From NCBI GenBank assembly GCA_025765615.1, contig JAIVFJ010000017.1:480370-544369 (forward strand): DNA of 64,000 bases. The letters are read 5' to 3'. Below are positions 10,967 to 21,482 of this stretch, piece after piece. This DNA comes from Zopfochytrium polystomum (Eukaryota > Chytridiomycota > Chytridiomycetes > Chytridiales > Chytridiaceae). The notes beneath the pieces are model-generated. The model searched no databases, was not told the DNA's origin, and saw only the letters and a program-made list of their open reading frames with translations. A program made the position numbers and the translations under genes. Positions within the stretch are counted from its first letter, which is position 1. The number at the start of each line of letters is the position of its first letter.

Positions 10967-10984
10967 GGGGCAATTCCCTGGACC
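10939..10984 (+). promoter_or_regulatory. -1 ribosomal frameshift signal (gag-pol)
   Basis: Slippery heptamer C CCA AAC at 10939-10945, in correct phase with the gag frame (CAC-CCA-AAC). After a 5-nt spacer comes an 8-bp perfect stem: GGTCCAGG at 10951-10958 pairs with CCTGGACC at 10977-10984, with an 18-nt loop that holds the gag stop. Slippage moves the ribosome into the pol frame, which is open across the site. Confidence 0.8.
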
Positions 10985-13900
10985 CTCCTCCAAGCTGCCC
11001 CTGTTTCATCACCACCACCAGCACCACAAACACCTCAGATTCCAAGCCCCACCAACTCACCATGGATGTCAAGATTCAACTCTCACCCAAGTCAACCATC
11101 ACAACCAAGGCCCTTATAGACTCTGGATCATCCTGCAACATCATTGATGCCACCCTTGCCAAGTCTTGTGCCATTCCTACGATCAAGAAATCCACACCCC
11201 TCAAGGTCCACTTTGCCAATCATGCTCTGTTCAAGGAAATCAGCCATGAAACCAAGCTAAACCTCCACATCCAAGACTTTCCACCATCCATGGTCAATCT
11301 GGAAGTATTGGATCTTGGCTCACCCACATTCTCTGTCATCCTGGGATTACCATGGCTGCAAGCCCAGAACCCTGCCATTGATTGGGTCACTGGTCAAGTC
11401 CAACCTCCACCAATTGGAACAGTCACCCAAAACTCAAGTCAAGCCCCCAAGTCTCATGCTCTCAAGCCCTTGATTCAAGATTCACAGCGAGCCAAGACTC
11501 CAGTTCCACAGTTCACAGTTCACAGTCAAGATTCAAGTAGAGCTCATAGAGCTCACAGTCATGGCCATGACTCTTGTTCACAGAACCCACAGTCAAAGAT
11601 TCAAGTACCACAGTTCACAGTCCACATTCAAGATTCAAGTTCCACAGCTCACAGTCTTTGCCAAGAACAGAACTCTCAGTCAAAGATTCAAGAATCACAG
11701 TTCCCAGTCAAGAATTCAAGCCCCACTGCTGAGGAGCACGACAACCTGGACCCATCAGACCTTTTGCTGGCATCCAAGCTACCAAAAGAATATCTCCCTT
11801 ATGCTGATGTGTTTTCCAAGACCAAGGCAGACCTGCTACCAGCTCAGAGGCCTTATGACTGTGAAATCCCACTCAAGGATGAAACTTGCAGCCCACCTTT
11901 CAAGCCACTGTACCACCTCTCTCCACCAGAAGCCAAGGCCCTCCAAGAATACATTGAAGAAATGCTGAACAAGGGATTCATCCAACCTTCCAAGTCACCA
12001 GCTGGAGCTCCCATCTTTTTTGTCAAGAAGAAGGATGGGGGACTGAGACCCTGTGTGGACTACAGAGATCTCAATGAGATGACAGTCAAGAACCGCTATC
12101 CACTGCCTCTCATCTCTGAATTACTGGACAAACTGAGCCATGCAAGGATATTTTCCAAGATTGACCTCAGAGGTGCCTACAATTTGGTCAGAATTAAGCC
12201 CCAGGATCAATGGAAGACTGCCTTCAGATGCAAATACGGTCACTTTGAGTACTTGGTTATGCCCTTTGGACTTACCAATGCTCCAGCTATTTTCCAAGGC
12301 ATGATGAATGACATCTTCAGGGATATTCTGGACCTTTTTGTCATTGTCTACCTGGATGATATCCTGGTATTTTCATCTGACACTGCAAGCCATATGGGAC
12401 ATGTCAAGACTGTCTTGGAGAGACTCAGACAGCATCACCTCTATGCAAAGCTGGAGAAGTGTGAATTCCACAAGACCTCCATTGAGTTTTTGGGGTTCAT
12501 TGTGTCTGACAAAGGGATCTCCATGGCACCAGACAAGATCCAAACTATTCTTGAATGGAAGGCTCCAAATTCCATCAAGGATGTTCAAAGCTTCCTTGGA
12601 TTTTGCAACTTCTACAGAACCTTCATTGCCAACTATTCTGCCATAGCCAAGCCTCTCACTGATCTCACCAAGAAGACCACCAAGTTTGAATGGACCCCAG
12701 CAGCAGAGCAAGCCTGGCTAGCTCTTAAGACAGCAACCACAAGTGCACCACTCCTTAAGCATGTGGATCCCTTGCTTCCCTTCACCTTGGAAACTGATGC
12801 CTCAGACTATGCCCTTGGCGCTGTTCTGTCCCAGCCAAGCTCTCAGGAACCCTCTGCTCCTCTGCATCCAGTGGCATATTACTCCAGGAAGCTGAACAGT
12901 GCTGAGTGTAACTACACAGTCCATGACAAGGAGTTGCTTGCAATTGTGGAAGCATTCAAATTCTGGAGACACTACTTGGCTGGTTCTAAAGGCATCTCTG
13001 TCTATTCTGATCACAAGAACCTCACCTTCTTCAGGGCAAGGAGGTTGCTCAAGCAGAGGCATGCCAGGTGGGCTGAACTGCTCTCTGAGTATGACTTTAA
13101 GCTGTGCTATTCTCCTGGCCACCTTAACACTGTGGCTGATGCCCTGTCAAGAAGAACAGACCTTGCACCTGAAGGGGGAGATGGTTTCACCCCACCATCC
13201 AAGACACACCTTTCATTGCTTCCTGACAGTGTGTGGGCCCATGCTATTTCCAAGGACCCCAAGCCTCACAAGATTCAAATCAGCCAAGAAGAGGAAAAAC
13301 TTGAGATACTCAAGACAAGGCATGATGCAGCAACAGCTGGACACCCAGGAGAGCACAAGACATATGAGCTTGTTTCCAGAGACTTCTACTGGCCAGGCAT
13401 GAGGAAGTACATCAAGAACTATGTCAGCAGCTGTGAAACCTGTCAAAGAAACAAATCCAGCAGACACAAGCCCTATGGACTTCTGGAGCCCCTCCCAATT
13501 GCCATCAGCCCTTGGTCATCAATATCCATGGACTTCATTGTGAAACTGCCCCCATCCCATGGATTTGACTCTATCCTTGTTGTCATCTGCAGAAGGACAA
13601 AGTTGGCCCATTTCATCCCCTGCACTGAGAATATAGATGCACAAGGAACAGCAGACCTGTTTTTGCAGCACATATTCAGGCTCCATGGGCTGCCTCAGTC
13701 AATCGTCAGTGACAGAGGACCACAGTTCAGATCTCAATTTTGGAAAGCACTCACAGCAGCCCTTGGAATCAAGTCTCAACTGTCAACTGCTTATCACCCT
13801 CAGACTGATGGACAAACAGAAAGAACAAACCAGACTCTGGAGCAGTATTTGAGGTGCTATGTCAGCTATCAACAGGATGATTGGCCCACCCTCCTTCCAC

Positions 13901-14589
13901 TGGCAGAATTTGCTCTCAACAATTCTCTCCACTCAAGCACCCAGCTATCTCCTTTCTTTGCAACCTATGGCTTCAATCCAAGAGGAGATCTTCTGGGACA
14001 AGAGACCCTATCCAATGTCCAAGCTCCTGCTGCGGCTTCACACTTACATAAGCTCAAGATCATCAACTCCTTCCTGGACTCCACCCTGAAGCAAGCCCAA
14101 GAAGATGCCTCAAGATTTGCCAACACTCACAGAATGGACCATGACCTTGCTGTGGGTCAGCAAGTTTGGCTTCTGAGGAAGAACTTGCAGACCAAAAGAC
14201 CAAGTCCCAAGCTAGACAACCTCAAGTTGGGTCCTTTCAAGATCTTGGAGCAAATCAATCCAGTCACCTTCAAGCTGGATCTCCCTGCATCCATGAAGAT
14301 CCACCCAGTTTTCCATGTCAGCCTTTTAGAGAAGTTTGTGGCCAATTCCATTCCAGGCAGAGTTGTTCCTCCTCCTCCTCCAGTTGAGGTAGAAGGTGAA
14401 GAGGAATTTGAGGTTGAACAAATCTTGGATGCCAAGTGGTTTGGAAGAACACTCAAGTTCCTTGTTAAGTGGAAAGGTTACTCAGATGCTGACAACACCT
14501 GGGAGCCTGAGTCAAACCTCACTCACTGCCAAGACCTTCTGCTCGAGTTCAAGACCAGGTACCCCCACCAAGTTGCAGAAGAGGCCTAA
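10945..14589 (+). CDS. pol: Gypsy Pol polyprotein (PR-RT-RH-IN-chromodomain)
   Basis: About 1214 residues read after the -1 shift. In order: aspartic protease with ALIDSGSS (about 11110-11130); reverse transcriptase with IDLRGAYN and the active-site YLDD (about 12350-12361); RNase H with ETDASDYALG (about 12790) and YSDHKNL (about 13005); integrase with an HHCC zinc-binding region ending CETCQRNK (about 13435), then the D,D,E core (MDFIVKLP, SDRGPQF, HPQTDGQTERTN); and a C-terminal chromodomain with LVKWKGYSDADNTWEPE (about 14461-14511), which usually steers insertion toward methylated histone H3. The order RT before integrase and the chromodomain place it in chromoviruses. No internal stop or shift was found, so it looks competent. 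The frame is open upstream to 10834, and no ATG lies suitably near its beginning, which supports frameshift expression. Confidence 0.95.
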   Translation, partial: LPGPGSLRGNSLDPPPSCPCFITTTSTTNTSDSKPHQLTMDVKIQLSPKSTITTKALIDSGSSCNIIDATLAKSCAIPTIKKSTPLKVHFANHALFKEISHETKLNLHIQDFPPSMVNLEVLDLGSPTFSVILGLPWLQAQNPAIDWVTGQVQPPPIGTVTQNSSQAPKSHALKPLIQDSQRAKTPVPQFTVHSQDSSRAHRAHSHGHDSCSQNPQSKIQVPQFTVHIQDSSSTAHSLCQEQNSQSKIQESQFPVKNSSPTAEEHDNLDPSDLLLASKLPKEYLPYADVFSKTKADLLPAQRPYDCEIPLKDETCSPPFKPLYHLSPPEAKALQEYIEEMLNKGFIQPSKSPAGAPIFFVKKKDGGLRPCVDYRDLNEMTVKNRYPLPLISELLDKLSHARIFSKIDLRGAYNLVRIKPQDQWKTAFRCKYGHFEYLVMPFGLTNAPAIFQGMMNDIFRDILDLFVIVYLDDILVFSSDTASHMGHVKTVLERLRQHHLYAKLEKCEFHKTSIEFLGFIVSDKGISMAPDKIQTILEWKAPNSIKDVQSFLGFCNFYRTFIANYSAIAKPLTDLTKKTTKFEWTPAAEQAWLALKTATTSAPLLKHVDPLLPFTLETDASDYALGAVLSQPSSQEPSAPLHPVAYYSRKLNSAECNYTVHDKELLAIVEAFKFWRHYLAGSKGISVYSDHKNLTFFRARRLLKQRHARWAELLSEYDFKLCYSPGHLNTVADALSRRTDLAPEGGDGFTPPSKTHLSLLPDSVWAHAISKDPKPHKIQISQEEEKLEILKTRHDAATAGHPGEHKTYELVSRDFYWPGMRKYIKNYVSSCETCQRNKSSRHKPYGLLEPLPIAISPWSSISMDFIVKLPPSHGFDSILVVICRRTKLAHFIPCTENIDAQGTADLFLQHIFRLHGLPQSIVSDRGPQFRSQFWKALTAALGIKSQLSTAYHPQTDGQTERTNQTLEQYLRCYVSYQQDDWPTLLPLAEFALNNSLHSSTQLSPFFATYGFNPRGDLLGQETLSNVQAPAAASHLHKLKIINSFLDSTLKQAQEDASRFANTHRMDHDLAVGQQVWLLRKNLQTKRPSPKLDNLKLGPFKILEQINPVTFKLDLPASMKIHPVFHVSLLEKFVANSIPGRVVPPPPPVEVEGEEEFEVEQILDAKWFGRTLKFLVKWKGYSDADNTWEPESNLTHCQDLLLEFKTRYPHQVAEEA

Positions 14590-14602
14590 AAGGGGGAGAT
14601 GA
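14588..14602 (+). other. Polypurine tract of gypsy element
   Basis: AAAAGGGGGAGATGA directly before the 3' LTR; nearly all purine, with one T. It would prime plus-strand DNA synthesis. Confidence 0.75.
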
Positions 14603-14955
14603 TGTTATGAATCACCCTCTGGGAACCTCTGGAACCTTCTAGAACATTCCTTCATGGAACCTTCTGGAACCTTCTGGAACCTTCTAGAACATTCCTTCAT
14701 GGAACCTTGTGGAACCTTCTGGAACCTTCTTTGCTTTCCTGACTTGTCTTGTTGTCATTGGTATCATTGGTATCATTGTATTACTAATTGCTCTTTCTGG
14801 AACTTTCTTGGAGTCTTGACAAGGAACACTCTCAAAAGGTATAAAAGGGGGATGGGGGACCTGTCCCATCCCTCAAGTGAATTATTGTTTCCAATACAAT
14901 CATCACTCCTCTCAGTTCCTTGTCTGCCTTGTCCTGTCCTGCCCTGTTCCTGACA
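14603..14955 (+). repeat. 3' LTR of gypsy element
   Basis: 353 bp, same ends as the 5' LTR, one substitution (T at 14932). It is followed at once by (GT)n. Confidence 0.95.
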
Positions 14956-14986
<31 letters not shown>

Positions 14987-15350
14987 TATCCACATGTGGG
15001 GTTGTACAATGCACTTTATCAGACAGACAAAACCTCATGCGAAATACCCGCAGCGTGGGCCAGCGACAGACACAATCGCGAAATAAAATTTCGTGCCGCC
15101 CCTCGGTGTAAAATAAACAAAGTTTTGCTTGAACGAAAAGGCCCCCCTCAACACAAATACTCGCAACAACAACAATCAACTCTCCTCAACCGCTTCTCCC
15201 CCCCCCTAGCCCCCACCGCAACAACCCCCCGAGTTTCTTCGGTGAGAGCTAGCGATCGAGAGAATTCTAGAGCGACTGCAGTGGGTTGACTCCATGGGAA
15301 CTAACTCTGTTGTTTCTTTCCCCCCCCCCCCCCCCCCCCCCCCCCCTTGA
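14956..15350. other. GT microsatellite remnant, spacer and poly-C tract
   Basis: (GT)n at 14956-14978 is the right half of the repeat split by the gypsy insertion. The rest carries no gene I can support. A run of about 27 C occurs at 15321-15347, just before the pseudogene below. Confidence 0.6.
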
Positions 15351-16278
15351 TTGAAGTTCACGACGGCCTTCCGCCTTACATTGACGCTCGCTCTGGCCGT
15401 CCTGGCTTTCGTACCCGTACGTTGGCGTAGCCATCTATGCCGCTGCTGGCTGCGCAGCCCAGACGAGGCCACAGGCGGTTACTTCCTGGTGCCGGACGAT
15501 TTGTGCGTTACCTTTGCCTCAACGGCGGCCGGCGCCCTCGCCTCGGGCTCGAACAGCTACTTCAGCGGCAAGGCACTCCTGCAAGATGGCACCAACGTCG
15601 TCAGCCTGTACCCTCAACTGCGGCGGAACCGCCGTGGTCGTAACGGAGAGGGCTGCCAGCGCCGCCGCGACCTACGCCAAGAACACGCCCACCGGAATCT
15701 CCCAAATCCGCTTCCTCATCAGCTCCACAAGGCCAACCGCCACGATGACCGGCACCACAGTCTTCACCGCCGCCCTGGGCAAATCCCCGGCCGTGTACGT
15801 CGGCCTGATCGACTACGTCTCCGACACGGCGTGCGCCGCAGCCTCCGGGACCAGCTCCAACTGGGCCGTCGCGGACGCTCGTGCGTCGCGCTCTCGTCTT
15901 CCACTTCCGTCAAGGCGAACGTTGGCATGGACGACAAGGCCACCATCAAGATCTACTCCACCGTCGGCTGCTCGGGAACACCCACCACCTACGGTCCCGC
16001 GGCCGCCACAAGTGCCAGACGGGCGGGTACCGAGAACAAGGGCTCGTCATCGTCTAGAGTTCGGCATCCAGCACTACTGCGTCGTCCCAGCCGACTGGCA
16101 CACTCAAGATCAGCGCTGCAAGAAGGATGCCCTCGGCGCCTTGGGTCCTCTGCGCGGCGCCGCGGCAACGCCCAGTAGCTCGCGACGTGGAGACGGCGGC
16201 GGAAGCGGCAGCAGCGGCGGCGGGCGCGGGAGCGTTGCCGTCGCCGTCCCGTTGACCATACCGCTGGGGTCGCCTTGA
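15351..16278 (+). pseudogene. Broken secreted-protein gene
   Basis: Starts with a convincing signal peptide (KFTTAF, then a long Leu/Ala core) but the first codon is TTG, preceded by poly-C. Coding-like sequence then switches frame at least three times: near 15600, near 15890 and near 16060. The pieces are Ser/Thr/Ala-rich with scattered Cys, such as NCGGTAVVV and YSTVGCSGTP, and a Gly/Ser-rich tail with a hydrophobic end, as in small extracellular or GPI-anchored fungal proteins. No splice sites restore the frames convincingly. Either it is a pseudogene or the assembly has several single-base errors. No family recognised. Confidence 0.5.
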
Positions 16279-16630
16279 TCGCTGTCTGAACAGCAAATAC
16301 GTGCCAAGACCCGCACAAAGACTTATCGTGTTTTTCTTTCGCGATTTTCATCCTCAGTTCCCGGAGCCGACCCGCGTTCTTACCTCAGCGCACCTCTTCC
16401 CGGCAGAAAACTTGCTTTCCCTGCTTCATTTTCAATCCATGTCCATCCGATAGTTGCTTCCCACCAGTTATACTTTGATATTGTGCGGTCCGCGCCAGCG
16501 ATTCACATTCCTTTCCAAGCCTATACGGGCATTTCCTATTTCCTCGTCCCTTTCTCCATTTCACTTCCTCCCTTGCTCCGCATCGGGCGCTTTCCTTTCC
16601 TCCGTTCTCGTCGTCTTTTCCCGGCTCTCT

Positions 16631-16715
<85 letters not shown>

Positions 16716-16994
16716 CATTTCTTGAAACCCACCCGCGTAAAATCTCAATATTCCGTCCCTTCCCTTTTTGTTTCCATCTGCATTTTCCAACTGATTGGAA
16801 AGATGACCATACTCCCCTCCTCTCTGTGGCTTTGAACGGTCTGTGCCTTCTCCCTTCCCCTTTGTCTGTTTGCCTTCTCGATCCCTTCATGTCGCCTTTG
16901 GAACTCCCGCCGCCCTCTGGAAATTCCCTATTCGTTCCTGTCGGGCTGCCCTTTTGTTTCCATTTTTCTTCATCTCCCACAACACATTTCCTGC
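16279..16994. other. Low-complexity spacer with (CT)n microsatellite
   Basis: (CT)n runs from 16627 to 16712 with one interruption, in a generally pyrimidine-rich strand. No gene is seen; long frames on both strands are products of the repeat. Confidence 0.6.
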
Positions 16995-17330
16995 CGTCCC
17001 CACAACCTTCGGGCTTTGAAAGCCGAATTTCCCTTTTTTTTTTTTTTACGCACCCCACGTCCCCAGATTACTCAACCAATTTGCCAGGCTCTTATCAATC
17101 ACTCCCCTAATTTGGAAATAACATCAAAGTTGAGAAAAGAACTTCTGTCGGGATGCGTAAAATCTTTCTATTTCGGGGTTCTCAATAGACTCAGGCTGGA
17201 GCGCAATAATGAAACGATGAATTTTCAGTCCTACGGCAACCGCGGCTTGATTGCTTTTGCCCGCCGCGTCGGCGAAAGTCGTCCTTGAATGCGACGCTGG
17301 CAAGAAAGAAAAATGTAATAGAAAGAAACC
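16995..17330 (-). pseudogene. Decayed copy of the GCK-III kinase 3' end
   Basis: The block 17239-17330 matches 19160-19250 (same intron acceptor and exon beginning VAFKDDF on the minus strand), and 16995-17215 matches 18475-18690. The copy has a one-base loss after VAFKDDF and lacks about 440 bp present in the parent between 18690 and 19130. It is a partial, degenerate duplication of the 3' end of the neighbouring kinase gene. Confidence 0.55.
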
Positions 17331-17735
17331 ACACAAGTGATTAATGAGTGCTTGCAACAGTCGTGCAAGAGAATTTGTGAATATTTCTCTATTTGGGGTT
17401 GTTTAATGGGTTCCAACGCGGGATGCTTTTCGTTCACTATCATTGACAGCCCGCTCAACTCAACCGAGTGTACTGACATTCAGAGAAGCTTAAATTCTGG
17501 ATTCAAATCCCTTTGGAATCTAGTGCTCTCCTTGATCCACAGGATTATTTCAGAGATTTTCCCTACCAAACAATGCAAACAGAATGGCTTAAACTATGTG
17601 AATGCATTCATAGAAGAAAGAGCATTAGATAAAACAAATGGTTACAACAACTTTTACTTTCTGGAAGTGTAGTTTGATGGTTTTCTGGACTATTTTGTCA
17701 TCTTCAAACGATTAGCTCAGGTTGTGCTCTGCCTT
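17331..17735. other. Spacer, no gene seen
   Basis: AT-richer than its neighbours; no conserved coding pattern or RNA gene recognised. Confidence 0.4.
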
Positions 17736-17739
17736 CTTC

Positions 17740-18250
17740 TACGTGACGAACGGAATTCTCGTGTCCATCAATGTCCACCGCGCCTTCGATTACTATTTTT
17801 TCACCATTGTATCGTGTTGCGATCAGGTATAAACCTTCGCCGCTGTTGGCCAATCATCTCGTGGACGGGAGAATAGTCTACTTCGGTGACAACGAGCAGC
17901 TCTGGCGCAGGAAAGATATCTCCAGAATATATTCATGTATAACTATGACAGTTAAGCTAATAGTGGAAGTAGAGTGTACGCCGGAGAAGCAGTTTTTGGG
18001 CGACTGTGCGCGGCGTTCGGCCAGCAGCAGCATCGGCCGGGCCAGTTTAATTCTGTGGGAATGTGGGTTTAAATGAACGAACTACTATGATTGCAAGTTT
18101 ACTCGCCCTGTGAAACGTGTTTGCTTGCGTCTCATTATCACCATATGAAGCAGATTGAAGCAAGAGTTTCAAAGCATGTACATATTAACTTCAAATATGA
18201 CTTACATGCAGTGCATTGCGTTTTGCGCGTATTGCAAATGCAGCAAAGGT
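17740..18250 (+). pseudogene. Degraded second copy of the HNH segment
   Basis: The block 17745-17845 reads VTNGIL..NVHRAF and then a stop, matching the last HNH motifs of the ORF at 5054-5446 in DNA and protein. Similarity resumes at 17900-17935, 18020-18045 and 18165-18245, in the same order as 5455-5475, 5530-5555 and 5860-5935. The N-terminal half, with the first His, is absent. It is a truncated, decayed duplicate. Confidence 0.6.
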
Positions 18251-19102
18251 TTTGTTAACTATTATCCAAGTGTTCCCATCGTCTCGCTCCTCTGCTCGTG
18301 TGCGCACGTTTACTACTGGCATTACAGTCACAATCAATACCACAGCCGAAACCACAGCCACCACCACGACGGCGACGAGGGAGCCAACAACCGCAGCTCC
18401 TCCTGCCTCAGCGACAGCCACCACCACAGACTCACTTCAGCGCCTTCACGCAAAAGTAAACAGTTTTTTCCTATCGTCCCCACACCCTTCGGGCGTTGAC
18501 AGTCAAACTCCCTGTTTTCCGCACCCCGCCACTCAACCAATCTGCCTGGCACACATGAACAACACCCTAATTTAGAAGTCAACATCAAAGCTGAGCCAAG
18601 CGATCCTGCCGAGTTTGCATGAACAATCATCTTTTTCTTCGGGGTTCTCAACAGACGCAGATTGGAGCGCACGAACTTTTGCAGTCTTGCAAATGCGGAA
18701 CGAAAATCGAAAACATTTGAAGTCAAGCTGTCATGTGACTACAAACGAAAAAAAAAAGTTTCATCACAGTGGCCAATTTGGTAAAAGTCCAAAGTGGTCT
18801 TAAACCCACCCCGTCGAGGACGCAAACTTTTGTCTATTCACCTTCTAGGCGCTTGAAATTATGGGGAGGGGGCGGCTATTGCGGGACTATACGTAATTTT
18901 GGGCCACTGAGAGGGTTCCACTTTTTTTTTTTTTTCTTCTCTTTCACGTTCTCGGCCCTGACGCGACATCCGCATCATAACGGGCTAGCCAGCGCTTCAG
19001 CAGCAAACGTTTCGTTGCCGGAAGGCCGCCCTGCTGGTCTCTGAGCCGGAGGGGTTAGGAGAAAACGAAAGCGAGAGAGAAGAGGAGGGAGGACGTGTGT
19101 AC
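18251..19102. other. Probable 3' region of the kinase gene and spacer
   Basis: Contains the 18475-18690 block shared with the decayed copy at 17 kb, a T13 run near 18920 and an A9 run near 18750. An exon of the kinase could lie at about 18960-19040 after a GTAAGT donor near 19127, but its frame is not certain. Confidence 0.4.
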
Positions 19103-21066
19103 TTACAGGAGCGTTCGGAGGTACGGAGTGCCCTTTGTCTCCGCAGCCGGCGCGGCGACCGCCGCTTGATTGTTTTGGCCCGCGGCGTCGGCGGGAAAAT
19201 CGTCCTTGAATGCGACGCTGGCAAGAAGAAAAAAAGCCATGTAAATACAAAGGTAGAGTGCGTTGGGTGAGATGGGCACCGCTGTATATTCTTGACTCAC
19301 GTCCATGCTATCTTTTGCTTTCCGCCTGATCCTTTTGTGGATGGCTGGTTCGCCACCGACGGTCTGCCCAGAAGCAACAGCGCGTGGTAACAAGTTCGAA
19401 GGAAGATATGTTGGATTGACGGTTATTTAGGGGGCGGGGGAAACAACAACATCAGGTGACTATCTGGCCCATCTGCAATCCGAAACCCTTTTGGTACCAA
19501 CCGCTCTTCGCCGGTCAAGCAAAGTGGTGCCAAGCTCGGTCTCGCCCTCTTGTGCCGCTCGCGAATCAGCTGCTGTAGGCTTGTGCGCGCGGTTGGGTCT
19601 TGCACGAGCTTGAAAAACGGATGGCGAAGGAGGTCCTGGGCGTCGGGTCGCTATCACGGAAAGGTTGGTCGTTTGACACCAGGCGGGGGTGGAAAGAGGA
19701 GGAAAGGGAGCAGGCTGTGGTTAGAAGTTGTACTTGCAAAATCCTGATGAATGGAGAGAAAGCCACGAAACAATCGTTGGTCCAATTTGGAAAAAGAAAG
19801 TGGGAGGGGGTGGGAAGTGGCTGGGAGCTAGAAACACTCGACGACGGGAACCTGGCTGGGTCTCGTCTGCAGGCAGGTGGCCACAAAGTCACAAAACTCT
19901 GGCGAAAACTCCGAGGGCTCAAGGCGGGGCGGATCGGTTTTGGGAATGATGAAGATGACGCGCATTGGGTGGATATCTGCAAAGGGAGGAAGGCCTCTAT
20001 GTGCAACGCACCCGGGTAATAAACGTTGTTGATGGAACGTAAACGTTTTTAGGACACAAAAATATGAGAAGAAAAGCGCATGACATACTTGGCCAGCTCT
20101 ATCGCGGTTATCCCGAGCGACCAAATATCGGCCTAATTTTGTGTCAGCGCGGGCACGCGTTCAGCAAGCTTAGACTGACTTTCGCATTGTAGGCAGACCG
20201 CAAAATAACCTCGGGCGCCATCCAATAGGGGGTGCCAATGAACGTATTTTTCTTCGTGATTGTCGCGGTGATCTGATCGATGGAAACTCATTCAGCGACG
20301 GGACCAAACACGGAGCTGCTTCGCGGCCGACTCACTCTCGCCGAGACACCGAAATCGGCCAGCTTCGCGTCGCCCGTCTCTGTGAGGAGTATGTTGGCCG
20401 CTTTAATGTCCCTGTGGATCTTTCCCTGCGTGTGAACGTAATGGAGGCCAAGGAGCGCGTGCTGAATAATGATTGCAATGTGCTCTTCCCGAAGGGAGCC
20501 GGTGGAGACCTGTGTTGTGCAGTGATCAGTGTCCACGAGTACCCGCAAGTCTCTCACCCTCGTCCCCACACTCTCCCACTCCCTCACTCTCGCACAAAGA
20601 CTCTCACCCCACTCCCGCTATCCCATCGAGCCCCAAAAACGCTATTGCTGCCTGACCAGATCGAGGCACGATCCTCCCGCGCAGTACTCCATCACGACCC
20701 ACAGCGCCGTGCCAACGACAAACGAATCGTGGTAGCGGGTAACATGGTCCGAGTGCAGGTCCGACAGGATCGAAATCTCCTGCTCAATGTCCTCGACGTC
20801 GTCGCCGGAACCGGAGGCGAACTCGATCACCTTGATGGCGACGGCGCGGCCGGTTTGGAGGTCGGTCCCGACAAAGACCTGAGAGTTGGGAAGGTGGGAG
20901 AGAGTTTGTGTGTGTGTGTGTGTGTGTGTGTGCAGATCCCGGGGAAGGGTTGGTCAGAGAGGCAGAGATGAAGGCAGAGAGGGAGGGAACGAGTGTGAGC
21001 AAGATTTCAGGTCACCTCGCCAAAGGATCCTTTCCCGATCAGTTCAGTTTTGCGATATCGATCCAT
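19103..21066 (-). CDS. Ste20-family protein kinase, GCK-III (Sps1/Sid1/Nak1-like)
   Basis: Serine/threonine kinase; fungal relatives act in septation (SIN/MEN) and polarity (MOR) pathways. ATG at 21066, first exon of 17 codons ending SFGE (21066-21016), then 20878 down to about 20640 with VAIKVIEF and MEYCAGGSCLDL. The exon at about 20480-20340 has HRDIKAANILL (HRD at 20405-20416) and DFGVSAR. The next has [14 protein letters not shown] (around 20215-20250), then ADIWSLGITAIELAK, ADIHPMR and HPFFKLVQDP. The exon after the kinase domain at about 19130-19225 begins VAFKDDF and includes GTPYLRTLL, which resembles the C-terminal YL..vi.P motif of fungal GCK-III proteins. The frame across the last joints and the true stop are unsettled. 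The last kinase exons read through to PPPPK at 19423, an alternative end. Confidence 0.75.
20908..20931. repeat. (GT)n microsatellite in kinase intron 1
   Basis: Twelve GT units inside the first intron of the kinase gene. Confidence 0.8.
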
Positions 21067-21427
21067 GCTGGCGGAGTTCGAAAAAACCCCCAAAATTTTG
21101 TTTGAGGGTTTGGGGCAGGGTGTCTTCGTACGAGCGCACGCGTAGAATTTGCTCACTGGCAGGAGCGAAACGAAGCGAAGCTGGAATGGATCTCCTGCTG
21201 TTGAAGGGTAAAGAGATCTGTAACAATTTCAGCTTCAAGGTCTAGTGGCCGCGGAACCACAGGGGGAATCCCAGAAACCAACTCAAACATTCCTTGGCGA
21301 CGCACCTGCCAACAGAACTCACTACCACTGGCCAACCCCGAAATCTTGTATGTCAGAAAGGCCCCCCAATCCTTTTCCCAGCTTGGCTGAATATTGAACA
21401 TCGAGAAGTCGAAGTCAGGCCATGAAG

Positions 21428-21468
<41 letters not shown>

Positions 21469-21482
21469 AAAAGGAAGGGTTC
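21067..21482. other. Kinase upstream region with A-tract
   Basis: 5' flank of the minus-strand kinase gene. A run of about 35 A at 21432-21466 may be a retroposed tail. No separate gene is supported. Confidence 0.45.

Larger units (their letters stand above)
9650..14955 (+). mobile_element. Complete Ty3/gypsy chromovirus retrotransposon
   Basis: LTR retrotransposon of 5306 bp with 353-bp LTRs, gag, pol (protease, reverse transcriptase, RNase H, integrase, chromodomain). LTRs begin TG and end CA and differ at one position seen (C at 9979, T at 14932), so the insertion is recent. It sits in a (GT)n run; GTGTG occurs on both sides (9645-9649 and 14956-14960) as the probable 5-bp target duplication, although the repeat makes this ambiguous. 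Both ORFs are open to full length. Predicted controls: heat-shock element array, TATA box, self-primer, -1 frameshift signal and polypurine tract, each listed separately. The Tf1/sushi-like branch is inferred from the chromodomain and the priming arrangement. Confidence 0.95.

Noticed and set aside
20221..20250. Suspected frameshift in the kinase activation segment
   Set aside because: Recounting the G run (five G on the plus strand) gives GTPYWMAPEV in a single frame; the kinase is intact here.
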